Both the position numbers and the translations under genes were made by a program. DNA of 64,000 nt from Hoplostethus atlanticus (lineage: Eukaryota > Chordata > Actinopteri > Trachichthyiformes > Trachichthyidae): NCBI GenBank assembly GCA_034670405.1, contig JAXDDX010000005.1:524501-588500 (forward strand), given 5' to 3'. Below, one piece after another: positions 1 through 13,550 of the stretch (position 1 is its first letter; every line of letters starts with the position of its first letter). The notes beneath the pieces are model-generated. The model was not told where the DNA came from and did no database searches. It saw nothing but the letters and a program-made list of their open reading frames with translations.

Positions 1-385
1 CAAAACGTCACTTTCTTTCATGTCTTCCAAACGCTTCTATACTCCTGGAGAGTAAATCCGGCTCTTCTTGTATTTATGCACAGACCTACTTCAGCACCAG
101 CACCAATGGTTAGCCAGCTGCTGGACTGCAGGTGGTATGTGTATATGTGGTGTATTGATGTGTTGCACAGAGGTCAGGAGGGGTCGCAGAGAGCAATGGG
201 TGGCAATTCACGTATTGCTGTGTTAAGATTTAACCAGATTAGCGTGTCCAAATTGTGAACACAAGGGTGAAATTCTCCTGCATGCACTCAGTCTAGTAAA
301 AACAGCCACCATCCATTTAGACCCCGTCACCGTTTGTAGCTAGGTCACAGTCTTCATCTTATGTGTGTATGCACTTATTTGTATG

Positions 386-388
<3 letters not shown>

Positions 389-434
<46 letters not shown>
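389..434. repeat. (TG)n microsatellite
   Basis: About 23 uninterrupted TG units, ending at a TGCGC break. It produces spurious Cys-Val and His-Thr open frames on the two strands. Confidence 0.95.
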
Positions 435-437
<3 letters not shown>

Positions 438-1311
438 TTACATGTATCCATGTGTGTGAAATATTATTCCCTCTCTCCTCTACGTGGACATGGCCTACAT
501 TTCCATAAGACACATCACAGTGACACACAGAGATCTAATATGGCACAGAGGACAGACCAAACCAAGTGGATGAATCCCACCGCTCTTCTATGGGCCATTT
601 ATTCACATCCATCACTTTTACTTTGGAGCGTCGGGAACCTAGGAGACTGGTTAATTTATTAGCCGTCTTCCTCTTCAGTGGGTTCGGGAGCACGACAGAA
701 AGTCGGGCATGCAATACAGAGAGGCATTCACGGCAGGGAGAGTCCACAGTGAAATACCTTCAGACATCAAAAACGCAGTGACGGCGAGGCATGGCACAGT
801 GTGATAGCTGTGAGGCAAACCCCCAAAATGTGCAAAAATCCAGATTCAAAAAGAATATCCTACTGAAAAAATCACTATAATAATCCTATAATAATCCTGT
901 AGAGACGTACAGTGTGTCTGTGGTGCTCAGTAGTGATGGTAGTGACCTTATTGTATTTTTTAACTCCTCCCACTATAATCCCCTCCCCTACAATATTGCT
1001 TACAATAAGACTTACAACAATTATTTTTGTAATGTTCTCTTGATCTATTATTTTATTTTCAATCTATATATTTTATTTTTAAACCAGCTTGTCACTTCAT
1101 TCCTCTGATTTCTGTTGCGTGATTTTTCTTGTTTGACAAAAAGAAGAGAGGGAAGGAAAGAAGGTGATATTTCCACTTTAAAAGAGTTGGCATTGACAGA
1201 AAAGGCTTGCAAAATGGAAGAAAGAGTAATCTAACAGAGAGACGAGACACAAGCAAGACAACGGGAGAGAAACAGCCAAAGAAAGATGAAGTGAGAGAGC
1301 AGAAAAATGAG

Positions 1312-1314
<3 letters not shown>

Positions 1315-1349
<35 letters not shown>
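1315..1349. repeat. (GA)n microsatellite
   Basis: Uninterrupted GA units inside a longer purine-rich stretch (about 1140-1350). It explains the Arg-Glu and Ser-Leu frames seen here. Confidence 0.9.
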
Positions 1350-1351
<2 letters not shown>

Positions 1352-2936
1352 GGAAGGCCCACTCTGCTCTTTGCCAGAAAGGAAAAAAGAAAAAAGGACA
1401 GGTAGACTCCAGGATGACAGCAGGGTCTGAAAGCAACAGCCTTCTGAGAGGATCATACCTCCCGTCAGACCATCACTCAGGGTGTCATAAATCCTCACAC
1501 ACACACACACACATACACACACACCCGCACACACACTAGCCATAAAAGCAGACAGCACTGTGGGACCTGTCCGAGGAATACATGACTGAATGGAGGAGAA
1601 AAACACCAGGGTCAACAGAGGTTGATGGACATGCTGTGGTACACAACCCACACACATACACACACACACACACACACACAATGTAGATATTTCTGGATGC
1701 CTGACAGCCCTTTTTTGTAGCCGGGGAACAATTTGGGTGGCACAAAGTGAAGATAGCTTCCCCCTTAACAAAAATGATTACAGGAAATGTATTTTCCTGG
1801 TAACTCTGAAGGGGGAAACGACAATTTACCTGTCAACGTGTCTCACAACCTTTGTGCTTTATCTGCGCAAATGGCCCTCTGGGTGCAGGAATCATCGCTG
1901 TCAAAAATAAGGCACAGTGAACAACTGTGGAAAATGAAAAGGATGTCGGAGTTATCTGCAACTGAAGTGGAGCTAACTATTCCACATCAGCAGTGGCTTC
2001 ATTTGCAGTGTTGTGTTAGTGCAGAGGGCCAAACCTCTCTGAAACACACCGGAGCATCATGCAAGAGCCACTTTATGCCACTCCTCTGAATCCATTATCT
2101 TGTCCTGTGACACACTCTGCGTTTTGTGTTGTGTTGTGCCGATTTGTGTTATGTGTTGTATTGATCTTGTCTGTTTGTCTGTATGGTGCCGGGCCAGGCT
2201 GTACTTTACTGTTCTGTACTTTACTCTACTATACTGTACTGCTCTGCTTGGCTCGGCTCTGCTGCATTGCATTGCGTTGAGCCTCTCTGCTGCGCTCCCT
2301 ATCACTAATGCAACAGACATTAGCATAGTGTTTGATGTTGAGTTAGGAGACATTTAGACGCTCTCTGTTTAACAACTGTGTCAAATGTTTGCCACGTCTA
2401 TTTACTTCAACAACAACATCAAACAATACACACACACAGGGCCACGACGACGCCCTGGCGGTGGCGGATGACGAGCGCGAGGGAGAGAGAGAGAGATGGA
2501 GAGATAGAGAGTAAAAGAAAGACAAGAGCCCTTGTCATTTCCACCCTACCTTCCAGCGCTGAAGAAAATGGACTGATAGTGCTGTGAATAACAAACAGTT
2601 TGAGGAGGCTGGTGGTGGCTACTGCAGGCCTTCACTGGAGCACAGCCAGGAGAGGAACAGCCCAGCTCAGCTAACCACGAACCCAGCTGAGGGTGCTTTA
2701 TTTTTGTATCAAATTGCACCCTTCTCCTCTATATGAAAGGACCTAAGTGTGTGTGTGTGTGTTCATGCCTATTCATTCTTAGATGTTAAGTAGAACTAAA
2801 AATCAATATTATTACTGTAATATTGTAACAGTAACAGTTCCTTACATCCTCTGACCACTGAAAAAAAAGGACAAAAGGTATGTTTTCACTGTTCCATGCA
2901 AAAAAAAAGTCTAAATCTGTATGTTTGTGTGCGTCA

Positions 2937-4480
2937 AGTCAAGTGAAGTTTATTTATAGAGCATTTTAACAAACAGGTTTGTCACAAAAAGAAAGAAAAC
3001 AAAAAACAATTGAGACAAAAACAGCTAAATGCAAGGATAATAAAACAAGAGTCAGAACAAGTACACCATAAACAGGGCTGGAGCTTGTGCATGCATGTGT
3101 GTATGTGTGTGTGTGTGTGTGTGGTGCGTGCATATGTGTGTTTGAGTATGCATATCTATGTGCCTATGCATGCCCACATGTAAGAACAGGGCAATCCAAA
3201 GAAATACATCAATAAGAGTTAAGGTAGGTTGTAGGTTGTAATGAATAAATGCGTCTTGAGTTTAAATACTGAGACTTTCTGATTCCTTTGACTAGGACAG
3301 GAAGGGGAAGGCGACAAGAGGAGGCTCTGTTTCAAATGCAGGGAATGACGAGGAGTCTTGTGAGTGTAAAGTACAGGTAGGCACATAGGGAGTCTGTAAA
3401 TCAGTGATATATTGAGGCGTAAGGCCGTGTAATGCCTTGTAAATTAAAGGAAAATTCCACCCTCAGATACTCTTACGGTTATATACCGTCAATCTGTGAT
3501 GTTCAGCGCATTCCAGGAGTTATTTTGTGATGAAGTGTTGTAATTTACTTTTATTGTACCCAATCTGCTTTGTCTACTTCAGTTAGTGATTTCCCAGAAT
3601 GCCCCCAGAGAACACGCCTGAACGTCTTGCTGCTGCAAGTGGAAAGATGGGAAGATTTCCCATTGCTCCGACCTGGAAGCATTCACAGGTTCACCTTGTT
3701 GGCTATTGCTTGCGAGCGCCACAGCAACAACTCGTTAACAACCAAACAAAGAATCGATTGTGTGAATACTAAAGTGAATATAACTATTGATTATTATTTT
3801 TATTACCTCGGACGGCGGACTGTGGACTCTGGTAGATTCACTTTGGTTATTTGTACCAATATTTCCTATTTGGAAATACCTCAAGGAAGTTGACATGAAG
3901 GTTTTTTTCCCAGTTGGAGGTTCATATTTACGGTATCTCTCTCATATCAGCTGTGGGTTGTACATGTAGGTGGAGAGTACAACTACAACACAGCCACAAA
4001 CTACAGCCAGACACTTGGGTAGTCGGCTATTATCTGCTTTTAGTCACTTTAACAGTCCTTTTAGTCCTTTCATAATTTTTTTATAAAAACACCATAGAGT
4101 AAATTTTTTTTTTGTGTCATTACACCAGAAAACAACCACTATCAACTTTATTTCTCATTAGTTCAATGTATTTTATAAGGATGAGAATTGAATTTTTGAG
4201 CTTGGGCGCTTTCGTCAGATGCAACACAATGTGAATGCAACGCGGGCAGTGGAGAGGCTTTCACTGACTTCAAAGGAAACATTCCCTCGATGGCAATGCC
4301 TGACACCTGATGGTTGTACTGGAGCTTGGGGGTAAATGTGGGGTTGGTGTAGCCACAGAGTCATGCATTGCAGTAGTCAGTGCTGGAGGATACAAAAGAG
4401 TGAATCAGTTTTAGGAGATATTTCCAAGGTGAAGAGATGCTGTTTTGGATATTGTCTTGATGCAATTGTCAAAGTAGAGG
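2937..4480. repeat. dispersed fish repeat, split by a later insertion
   Basis: The left part (2937-3443) begins GTCAAGTGAAGTTTATTTAT and includes GGCCGTGTAATGCCTTGTAA. The right part (about 4290-4480) includes GCATTGCAGTAGTCAGTGCT and the text around TGAATCAGTTTTAGGAG. Both are wording I associate with one family of dispersed teleost repeats, normally contiguous. They are separated here by sequence starting with a TTAA-flanked MITE at 3444. The family name is not certain, and it could be the tail of a LINE. Confidence 0.5.
3444..3633 (-). mobile_element. TTAA-type MITE, copy 1 (partial)
   Basis: Starts with TTAAAGGAAAATTCCACCC. It aligns base for base in long blocks with the reverse complement of 62,280-62,457: both contain CTTCAGTTAGT followed by TTCCCAGAATG, and both continue to CCCAGAGAAC and GCCTGAAC. 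Similarity fades after about 3633, so the far end is lost, rearranged or too diverged to see. The TTAA end and A/T-rich TIR suggest a piggyBac- or Kolobok-related non-autonomous element. Superfamily assignment is inference. Confidence 0.7.
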
Positions 4481-4598
4481 ATGGAATTAAGAAAATACAA
4501 ATGGAATGAGTAATCCAAACATACACAAGTTAAATTCATCCAGTTACGTTGCGTCACCATGTTTTATTGCTATGTAAAGTTGTGTATCATCTGCACAG

Positions 4599-4600
<2 letters not shown>

Positions 4601-4647
<47 letters not shown>

Positions 4648-4703
4648 CCACCTTGGAAGAGTCCGGGAGGTTCAAGTGGGGAGATAAGAGGACCCCGAGA
4701 GAC

Positions 4704-4754
<51 letters not shown>
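4601..4754. repeat. paired (GT)n and (GA)n tracts
   Basis: (GT)22 at 4601-4645, a 63-bp unique spacer, then (GA)n at 4709-4754. The whole block generates opposite-strand Leu-Ser and His-Thr frames that are not genes. Confidence 0.95.
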
Positions 4755-4757
<3 letters not shown>

Positions 4758-5652
4758 TAAAAGAGAGAGCTCTCTGGAAGGAGGGAGATAAGAGGGAAAA
4801 GGTGAACAGCAACACCTGTCACAGTCAATGCTGCTTCAGATTGGGATGAGGGGAATTAAATGGAACCAAGACAGGGTGGGATGGGGTGCAAGTGCACAAG
4901 CTATTGGGATGTTCCCAATGGGATGCAGTGTTACAGAGCACTGACCTGCAGTAGAAATAAAACACTCCCTCTGCCCGCCCCTATTTCCTATTATCTTTCA
5001 TCTGTGCCCAGACTCCAACGTACCTGGATTGGATTGTACCATACACTATGATAACATTAGAGAATTCCCCCCATCGTGCATTACTGCTGCAGGATTTTCC
5101 CAAACAATTTCCAAACAGTGCAGCAGTAAAGAAAAATGAAAAACGACTACATCTATATGATCAAAATGAAATACACTTTCAGCCTGCCTGCTTGATTTCA
5201 CTTTGTATCTCCCGGTTGTGTCTAATTACTTTATATTGGTATGATTTGCCAGTATTGTCAAAGTAATGTTTTCTATTCCCACCTTCTAAAAATGTACACC
5301 TCACATACAATACTCGTGTAAACCATCCTATTGTCACGCTTAATGTCACATTTCCATCTTTTTATGCACACGTCATCATGCATGCATGCATTTTATCCCC
5401 ACAATCAATACCTGACAGGGCTGTCAAATACACGGACCATGTAGGATATTTCAGATGTGTGGCTGTGTCCAGATCTGGCAGATGTTTCTCTGTTTTGGCT
5501 GTCAAGGACAAATGGTGGGAGGTGGAAGGGTCAGTGGTAAGTGATGAAAAGCAATCTCTGAGGCATCTCTCCTCTATTCAGCTCTATCAGCCATTGGCTA
5601 AATGAGACTACAGCAGCTCTGGTAACCAGGGCTATTGGAATACGTCAAACGT

Positions 5653-5695
<43 letters not shown>

Positions 5696-7385
5696 TGTGT
5701 GTGCTCTAAAGCGTTGCCCTCTGAAGCTCCACTTCCTGTACAACAATCTAGCAGAGGTGTGTGGCGGGCAGAGGCCTCTTTTCTTTGATATGACGAGCCG
5801 CTAAAAGGTCCTTGGCTGGAGGTTGATATATGTCAATCAGTTTTTTTACCTCTAACACAGCAGCAGCAGCAGCAGCAGCGTCTGCTGTCCTGTCTGTCTC
5901 TCTCACCTACAGCGAATCCCTCCCCAGCACTGATAACACTCCAAATAACAGGTGAGCGACTGCTGGCAGAAAGGAGATTGCCTGACCTTATTGTTTGCCT
6001 TCGCCTCCGCTTTGTTCTTCACAAATAAAGGGTTTTTTAATAAACTGAAAGGTCCTCCGCTGTGGCCCATAGAGAAAATGAAAAGGGGCAGTGAGGTATG
6101 GTACAATGTGGCGGGAAAAAAAAGAGCAGCTCATCAGAAAATAACAAAGGTGCAAGTTAAAGATAAGGCGCCTGTCAGAGATTAATCCGGGCCTGCTTGA
6201 TTGTTTTCTTTAATACCAGACCTGCTACAGCAAGCGATAAGTTTGCTGAGTAATTTGGTTTTCTGGGGGACGGGCAGCGAGTGGGTGGCTGGGTGCTCGA
6301 AATAATATTCAGGTGTGCTCCATAATTGATTTCTTTTTTTCCACCCCTCAGTTCTCAAAGAAAAATGAGATGAAACTCAAAACTGCTTTGACTTGCCTTT
6401 CTGTTCCACCCTGCTCTCGCTCTCTCTCTTCTTTTCTCCCCTTTTTGCTCTCTTCCCTTCTCTCCTCTCCTTCCCCTTTGGATTAATAAACTGGCTTTGT
6501 TGAAGACAATAAAGGAAGCAGAGAGTGTGCTTGAGGAAGCAGTTTTCTTCTCTTGCTCGCGGCTCCATTGTGATGATTTCTGAAAGCAAAAGGGAAAGGA
6601 AGAAGGAAGGACAGTGCAGCAGACAGACAGCAGAGTTTCTCTGCGTGAGTGTGTGTCACATTCTGATGAGTCGGAGGAAAATGAATGCAAAGAACAATAG
6701 ATTAAAATCTATTAGTTGGGTAATGAGCAGTGCAGATACAGTCACCCTGTGTTCATTTGGTTGCAGAAATGAAATATGTAAATACTGACTGGGAGGAAAG
6801 CAATGAGAAAGAAATGCCGCCTCTAACTTATCTGAGAGCACTTTTAATTTTCTACTGCAATTACCGTTCTTTTCCTCTTTCTATCTCTTCCCTTGGGGAC
6901 CGCACTAGTAAAGTTTCTCCAAGCAGTACAGCCATATTGTACAGGGCAATGTGGGAGCCATCCTACCCACCCTATCTCCTGAAACGTCTTCAGATGACTC
7001 TCTATTGTTTTCATTTTCAAATCTCAAATATGAGAAATAAGCCTGTGCGTTTTGGAAAAGTAAAGAAGAAGCAGACAAGATAAAGCTCAGTGAAATATTT
7101 ATTGTTGGATTAATCATTTAACAATACTCCTTCTCCAGGCTGAGTATGCCATCAGTATGTGCCCCTTTACTGTGTGTTTGTTTAAGTGGCTTGTTTTTAC
7201 CAAGAATGAGAGATGGGAGAAATAGATGCAGAGGAAAAGGTCTTATATTGTATGTATCCACCTCACAATTCCCTCATGTCTTCTGTTCTTCTCTGCCTCT
7301 TCCCTCTATCCTCCCTCCCTCTCTTTTTGCCTCTCTCTCTCTCTCTCTCCCTCCATCCTTCCTCCATCCCTCCCTCCATCTCAGC
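4755..7385. other. non-coding stretch
   Basis: No coding exon with splice support seen. It contains (GT)n at about 5655-5702, a (CAG)7 run at 5858-5879, and pyrimidine-rich text near 6410-6480 and 7290-7380. The 5980-6300 part is low in simple repeats and could be conserved non-coding DNA, but nothing decisive is visible. Confidence 0.5.
5858..5879. repeat. (CAG)7 trinucleotide repeat
   Basis: Seven CAG units in a region with no coding support. Confidence 0.9.
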
Positions 7386-7560
7386 CACTTTTGAAGAAGA
7401 TGGCCTGTACTCTAGGGCTGTTTTCCAATTACAGCCCAGCCTTTTCAGGCAAGGTCATTATAATTAGAGATCCATTTAGCTTTTCTGCGAAAAGCAGGGA
7501 ATCATTTTTTGTGATAGTGGTCCCTGGGAAAAAAAATGCTGTAATGTCAATGTGCTGATC
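7386..7560. promoter_or_regulatory. candidate conserved non-coding element
   Basis: Complex sequence free of simple repeats, directly after a CT-rich tract. It includes TTCCAATTACAGCCCAGCC and the homeodomain-type core TATAATTAGAGATC. Stops break all frames. Composition resembles enhancers conserved across vertebrates, but conservation cannot be shown from one sequence. Confidence 0.3.
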
Positions 7561-8194
7561 TCAAGTGGCTCTATCATTATGGCTGGGTGGACAGGGTGCA
7601 TGCATTAATGGCTTCAGTTGGGGAGCGATTGGTCTTTTGCACATTACTACTGCGTGAATGGAAAAACTCATCTTGGAAATAGCTCTCCAAAATCAATACC
7701 AAGCCTGGTCTGCTGTATGTGTCTGTGTGTTCTCTGCACTGCCGAATCACCTTAGCAAAGAGGTGACAACGAGTCGAGAGGAAGACTTCATTGGGAGTGG
7801 AAGTTGCATGTAGTACAACCTGTCAGAGAGAATGAATTCTTAAAATGTAAACTGGGGAAAAGTGATTATACGGGAGCTACTGAGTCCTCTGTGTGTGTCT
7901 GGTCTGAGTTTCTTGCTGAATTCTATTATAAGTTAATGGGCATAGAGGATGTTACTGCAAGGGTGCTTTATTCCGAACCCACAAATACAGGACCCGAGCA
8001 CATTCATAAACAAGAATACAAGTGTGTGTGTTGCTACTTTTGCTTGTGCAGCAACGTGTCTATGGAAAAACCCCACCTGCTAATTAATGGACAATGATCC
8101 TAATTTCAGATTTCCTCTGTAGTCGCACTCAGGTGGCAAGTGAAGGTTTACAGCATACAGCGCACACAACAGTAAACTCTCTCTCTCTGCATTA

Positions 8195-8390
8195 TAGAAA
8201 CAGATGGCTGGGGTCCAATCCTCCAATGCGGTGGAAACCAACTAATTGGTTTGCGGTAAATCGATATGGTGCTGGCAGCAAACCCCTCCTTTCCCCTCAC
8301 AGGCCATCCGTCTCGCTCTGCAATTACCCCATTGATTGGCCAGCGCTAATTGCAAGTCTCATTATTGCAGGTTTCAACCAGTTGCCATAA
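8195..8390. promoter_or_regulatory. candidate conserved non-coding element with homeodomain-type sites
   Basis: Contains the near-palindrome ACCAACTAATTGGT, an ATCGAT (ONECUT-like) core, CATTGATTGGCC, and GCTAATTGC, packed in under 200 bp without simple repeats. The clustering of ATTA/ATTG cores is what is seen; enhancer function is inference. Confidence 0.35.
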
Positions 8391-8510
8391 CGGCAGCGGA
8401 GTTCAGGGGTGAAAGTGTTAGGAGCTACATGCAGTGCGGCTGGGTGCTCTGTAGCTCAGTGGGCGACGGTACCATACCTTTACACCCAACCCAGATTATG
8501 ATTATATGAT

Positions 8511-8725
8511 ATTTTATTGAAACTTATAGTCCTTTTTTCTTTTGCCCCCCCCCCAACCACAGGGAGGGGAAAGGTCAGTTACAGAACAACTCCCCTGGAG
8601 CTGCTAGGGATTCATTCTCTTGTTCAAGGGCACGTGAGCAGGGCGGAGGCTTGCTAACAAGGGGACTTGCACCTGGGTCCTCTAATTAAAGGATGGGCTC
8701 TCTACTAACTACTAAGCCACGCTGA
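8511..8725 (-). repeat. tRNA-derived SINE (minus strand)
   Basis: Read on the minus strand it has an A-box-like segment (GCTTAGTAGTTAGTAGAGAGC, at 8697-8717) and a B-box-like GGTGCAAGTCCCC (8661-8673), the two internal pol III promoter elements of tRNA-derived SINEs, followed by an AT-rich tail. A separate plus-strand tRNA-like head (CTGTAGCTCAGTGGGCG, near 8450) lies just beside it, so two SINE pieces may be juxtaposed. Confidence 0.6.
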
Positions 8726-9323
8726 CACCGTAATCATGACCTCTGCTGTTTGTCACGCACACGCAAAGCAAAAAAACACTCAAATTATCCAAAAAACGTG
8801 AGAGATATCTAATTTTGGAAAAAAGCAAAATGGCTTTTTGTTTATTTAGACTGAAGTATTGACAAGTCAATACTGCTATCTGTCACAAGAGTAACTACTG
8901 AGTAATTATTGTCTTCAGTAGGGCTTCACTGTCATCCTCAGTGGGTAGAGAAAGCAGACTTCTTTTTACATTGATGACAAAAGTAGAATATAGGGGGGAT
9001 GCTCTGCAGAACAATAGGCTAAGACACATGCAATGCATTAGTGACCCCCCCTCCCCCAACACACACACACCATCTTTTCTACTGTATCATATTATGTGAT
9101 CAATTCAAATCGCCATAAAAATAATCTCTGGGAAGAACTATGCAGTCAGTATGCAGTTGTGAGAATAAAACAGGTAAAGTAGTACTTCCCTATGGATACA
9201 CATTTGGAATGTGCTGCACGTTTCACATTGTTCTGATGTTTATGTTTGGTGAATCAGGAGTTGAGTATCCTTGTGGGTGTGATGGAGAGCTGTGATAATG
9301 ATGCAGTGAAATGTAAGAACGCA

Positions 9324-9530
9324 CACTGCAAAAAAATATCCATCTTGACCAGTCAATGAAACCAGTATTGAGTCTGAAAATCTTCGCTCTTTGGAGAAGT
9401 GAAAAAAAAAAAAGCCAAACGGGTGACGTGTAGTGATGTGTTTCGTTCTACCTTGTTCCAAGATATTGACACTTCCTGAACAAAAAGGTGAAACTGCATT
9501 GGAAGCATAGATTTTTTTTTTCACTTAGTT
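9324..9530 (+). mobile_element. CACTGCAAAAA-type MITE, degraded copy
   Basis: Starts CACTGCAAAAAAATATCCATC and follows the same order of words as the complete element at 48,493-48,808: an AATCTT word, AAGTGAA, CGGGTGA, then a TTGAAACA/GTGAAAC block. The right terminal repeat is missing or unrecognisable, so it is a truncated or decayed copy. Confidence 0.6.
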
Positions 9531-10225
9531 TGAGAAAAATAAAACTTCAACACTCAATATGAAACTAAATGACTTGTGAAGATGAACATTTTTATAATGG
9601 AAGCACAAACAATAAATACTGTATATGATGGTAACAGACAAAATTCACACATAGGCTTTCCACACAGTACTAGTCTACTTATCTATTATTAGGCTACTTG
9701 CAGCTCTACGTGTGAGTCACAAATATGGTTTAATTCTGTAGCACATAATAAAAGTCAGTTAAGTGTAAGTGTAAATATAGTTGTTAGTGTACAGCTGCAT
9801 GAGAATTGCACCCCCATTCGAGGCATGGTGTTTTCAGTCCAAATAAAATTAATAAATCATCTGGAAATGGAAGTCAAGAGTAAGACCCAAATCAAATGTC
9901 TCTCTAGTCTATTGTGTTCTTTTCAACAGGTTACAAACACACACACACACACACACACACACAAGAATTTATTATGAGTATCTATTCACACACAAACAAA
10001 TTCAGTCATCTTAATATACTGTATGCCCCCCCCCCCCCCCACACACACACACACACACTCACTCACACACACACACACTGATGCAGTCTCTTCTCGTCCC
10101 GATCTTTCCCTTGGGTCTCTGTTAAAATTGACCTTCTCTGCCTTTCATCACAGGAAAATATAACCCTCAAAGAATAATAAGGCCGGCAGACACATTAATT
10201 AGAGAGCATCTATTTAGATAAATGT

Positions 10226-10227
<2 letters not shown>

Positions 10228-10285
<58 letters not shown>
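10228..10285. repeat. (GA)n microsatellite
   Basis: About 29 uninterrupted GA units flanked by AT-rich unique sequence. Confidence 0.95.
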
Positions 10286-10288
<3 letters not shown>

Positions 10289-10972
10289 TAAGGGAAGTTA
10301 TTAATATTTCATAATGAAATAATTACATTCCATTTTTCTTAATCTGTGAAAATGGCACATCTGCGTTTAGCAAATGTGGTTTCCTTTTTGCAACCTTCAT
10401 CTTGATGATATTTGTTCTGTTGAAAAAAATCTGAAATCTGCAATACTAAGAAATAAAAAGTAAAATATATGCTTTTCCTGTTCATGCCGTCTTGATCTGA
10501 TTCTCGACTGTGTAACGTTTTTAAACCTGTGAAAATAGTGAACAAAAAGACGAAAGAAGAAAGTAGCCAGAATTCGAAACCTGGGAAAATATATATTTGA
10601 TGATTGCCATAAATAGTCGTATTATTTATGGTTTTTAAGTCATATTTGCTATGATTTTGAATCCTACTTGCAGTGCATTTGATTTCCTCTGCCAGTCACC
10701 TAAACAGCCTCCAAAGTGAACACATTGCCTAGAAGATACATCAAACAAATGTTGCATTTTTTTTTTTTTTCAGTATTCCAACGTGTTCATCTCCAGGTTA
10801 TGATAGGAACATCTCGTCTACTGTATTGTCCTGACTTGTTCTCCATGTCGGTGCCTCCTGCAGCAGACTGGTTCAGACACACAGCTGGTGGGGAAGCGAC
10901 GGAAATGACTGTTAATTAAGAGAGTGACAGTTCTGGAGACGCAACACATATAACTCTATTCTTATGTATCGC

Positions 10973-11205
10973 AGGTGTGTGTGTGTGGATATGTGTATGT
11001 ATGTACATGCTTCAGTGTGTGTGTGCATGTGTGGTGTGTGTGTACATGCTTACATGTATGTGTGTGTGTGCATGTGTGTTTGTACGTGCACACATGCGTG
11101 CGTGAGTGTGTGTGCATGCGTTTATACTTGTATATGTGTACTTTAATGAGTATGAGTATGAGTATGTGTGTATATGAGATATGTGTACGTGTGTGTGTGC
11201 GTACA

Positions 11206-11259
<54 letters not shown>
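10973..11259. repeat. imperfect then perfect (TG)n array
   Basis: Nearly 290 bp of alternating purine-pyrimidine DNA. It has variants (TGCATG, TGTACG) in its first 230 bp and becomes a pure (TG)25 run at about 11,210-11,259. All open frames through it are repeat translations. Confidence 0.9.
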
Positions 11260-12351
11260 CAGTAGCCTCATGGAGTGACCCTCTGTAAATAGAATTTTGT
11301 GCTACATCTGGTCCCAGTCAGAACAGTTTGCGGCTGTGGCTCAATCATTGGTGCTGCAGCTGTCCACTCCTTCAGCTAGAACCCACCGACTGCAGTGACG
11401 CTGGGAGGGAGTCCAGGGAGATGTGAACACTTAGTAGGAGCTCTCTTCACACCCTTTTCTCAGACGGCTTCCAAGGCAAGTGCACAAACAGTCCACTCAC
11501 ATCTCATATGCAATCATCGTTAGGGACACAAAATGAGTCCAACCCATTTTGCATCCTTAGTCCTAGTTTCACCCTTGGACTTCTGTCTCAATAAGACTTC
11601 TTCTGCACCTTCCATTTATTTCCATGTCTTGCTGAAATTATTGCTGCTTCCAAGTGCTGTTGGGAATATAGTAATTACAAATTGTACGCAAGTGAACAAC
11701 CCAACAAAGTGTTAAATACAACTGGGAAAGTGGGAATGTTCTTTGATGCCTGAGTTGCTGAGATGTGACGTTTGGGGGGCAGAGAGCATAAAAGCCGTGC
11801 CAGCATTTGAAGGTAAAAGTGATGTATTTTATTGCAATATGTTACTATGTATATTATTGTATGTAAATAATTAGTTTTGTTGTATTTTTCTATTTTCACT
11901 CTTTGTTTAATGAATTAATTAAAACATGAATTACATGCCTGAAGGGTGTTTCTTCTCTTCATTCTGCTGCTGCAGCACAAAGCAGCTCTGTGTGGTTGGA
12001 TTTGTTAAATAAAACAACAGCCACTAGAAACCTGTTTTGGTTACAGGTCTGTTTTTAAAAATTATTTTTAATCAAAAGCATTTGTATATGCGACAAGTTG
12101 TACAATTATGATTTGGGAACGATTTGGGGGATTTGGGAACTCGGAAGTTGCTGAGACGGAGCTTAAAGGAAACACTTGAATGCAGCAAAAGGCCCTTCTC
12201 CCTCGTAGTCATCCTTTATCTGATGCTTTGTCAGTGCAGGCTGTTTTATTACTGTTTCTATTATTGTTTCTTTAATGGTGATGGGCTTTTTAAACACCTC
12301 AGTCAGCCTCCCAGTAGCCATCAGTGTCTAGAGAGACAGACATGGTGTGTA

Positions 12352-12394
<43 letters not shown>

Positions 12395-13550
12395 TTTGTG
12401 GGGTTGCATGGTGGTTACCAAGGCGACAAAAGATCCCATCCCTGTTCCCTCTTCATCAACTCTGGGTGACTCCCCAGAAACACAGGTGCAACGTCTCTCC
12501 CTCTCTCTCTCTCTTTCGCTCTCTCTCTATCGCACACGCACGTGAACACAAAAAAGCATGCACGTAACACGCTCACACACATGCACACCCACCAGCACAG
12601 TTTTACGTGTCACCCCATGGTCAGCACCTTGACAAGCTGAATGGGCCCTTTGACATTCATACAGAGTGCTATTAGGTGATGAGGGGATATTGGGGGATGG
12701 CAGGATGATGGAGGTGTGTATATATACAATATATATAGAGAGAGAGAGATGGAAGGAGAAGGGAAGAGAGGTGGGAAGGAGAAGGGAAGGTGATCTATGG
12801 AGAGAGATGGCGGGCTAAAGCTGGGGTATAAAGACCAGTGCAGTATATTGGAGATATATGGGGGCTATGGGGGAAAAGTGCATTGACCTCCATTCAAACT
12901 ATCCACTGTAATGCTACTGTATATTCTATTGCTTTGACATTTTCACTAATAAGAGACAAACAGGGAAAATTTCTCATGCAGGGATCTTTGTGTGCAGTTC
13001 AGTCACTGTTGCATAGAATTTGATTACAGGCCCTGATGGAATTATCATATTTATAATAAGACCTTTCCAATATAAAGATGAGCTATTGTGCTCCAGATAG
13101 CTTCTACAATGCGATAAAGTACAACATGGGGACGATGCAGTCAGTAAATGTCAGACCAATTTGACAGACAGAGAGAAAAAACCTGAGATGGATGCCTGAC
13201 AAAATGAAAAAAGGGAAAATGAACGAAATGATGATTGGGATCTGACTTCTCTATTTTAAACGCGTGTGTACACTCCGTAGCTGCTATCAGTGTAACAAAA
13301 CATTTTGTGTGAGGCTTGCAGCATTTAAGAAATACTATGAAAGCAGCTTATCTTTTCTGTATTTTTTTAATTAGATTCTCAAAAATAATTACATTTTGTA
13401 GAGGGGAAGGCGTGGAGGTCAAAATGAAATGGGAAGGAATACGTTCTTTTTCTCTTCCTGGGCTCTTAACCAGGAAGTCTCAGGGAATGTTTAACATGCA
13501 GCGCTCTGGTTTGGACCTTTTCTTGGCTCTGTGCCTCATGAGTGTAATTT

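Larger units (their letters stand above)
1..2936. other. non-coding stretch with microsatellites
   Basis: I see no supportable exon here. It holds (TG)n at about 389-434, (GA)n at about 1315-1349, (CA)n at about 1496-1536 and 1650-1680, and a purine tract near 2480-2520. Open frames in this stretch consist mostly of repeat translations (His-Thr, Cys-Val, Arg-Glu or Leu-Ser runs). Confidence 0.6.
9531..13550. other. non-coding, microsatellite-rich stretch
   Basis: Holds (CA)n at 9937-9962, a C run followed by (CA)n at 10,026-10,078, (GA)29 at 10,228-10,285, a long imperfect TG field at 10,973-11,259, and (GT)n at 12,351-12,393. No exon with both splice sites and an open frame was found. An RFX-like palindrome at 12,414-12,427 is the only regulatory-looking motif noted. 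Confidence 0.55.

Noticed and set aside
1092..1771. Long minus-strand open frames of 114 and 197 codons
   Set aside because: They run through (GA)n and (CA)n tracts and consist mainly of Leu-Ser and Cys-Val repeats; no splice or domain support.
12124..12567. A 147-codon plus-strand frame
   Set aside because: Crosses (GT)n and (CT)n microsatellites; no conserved motif.
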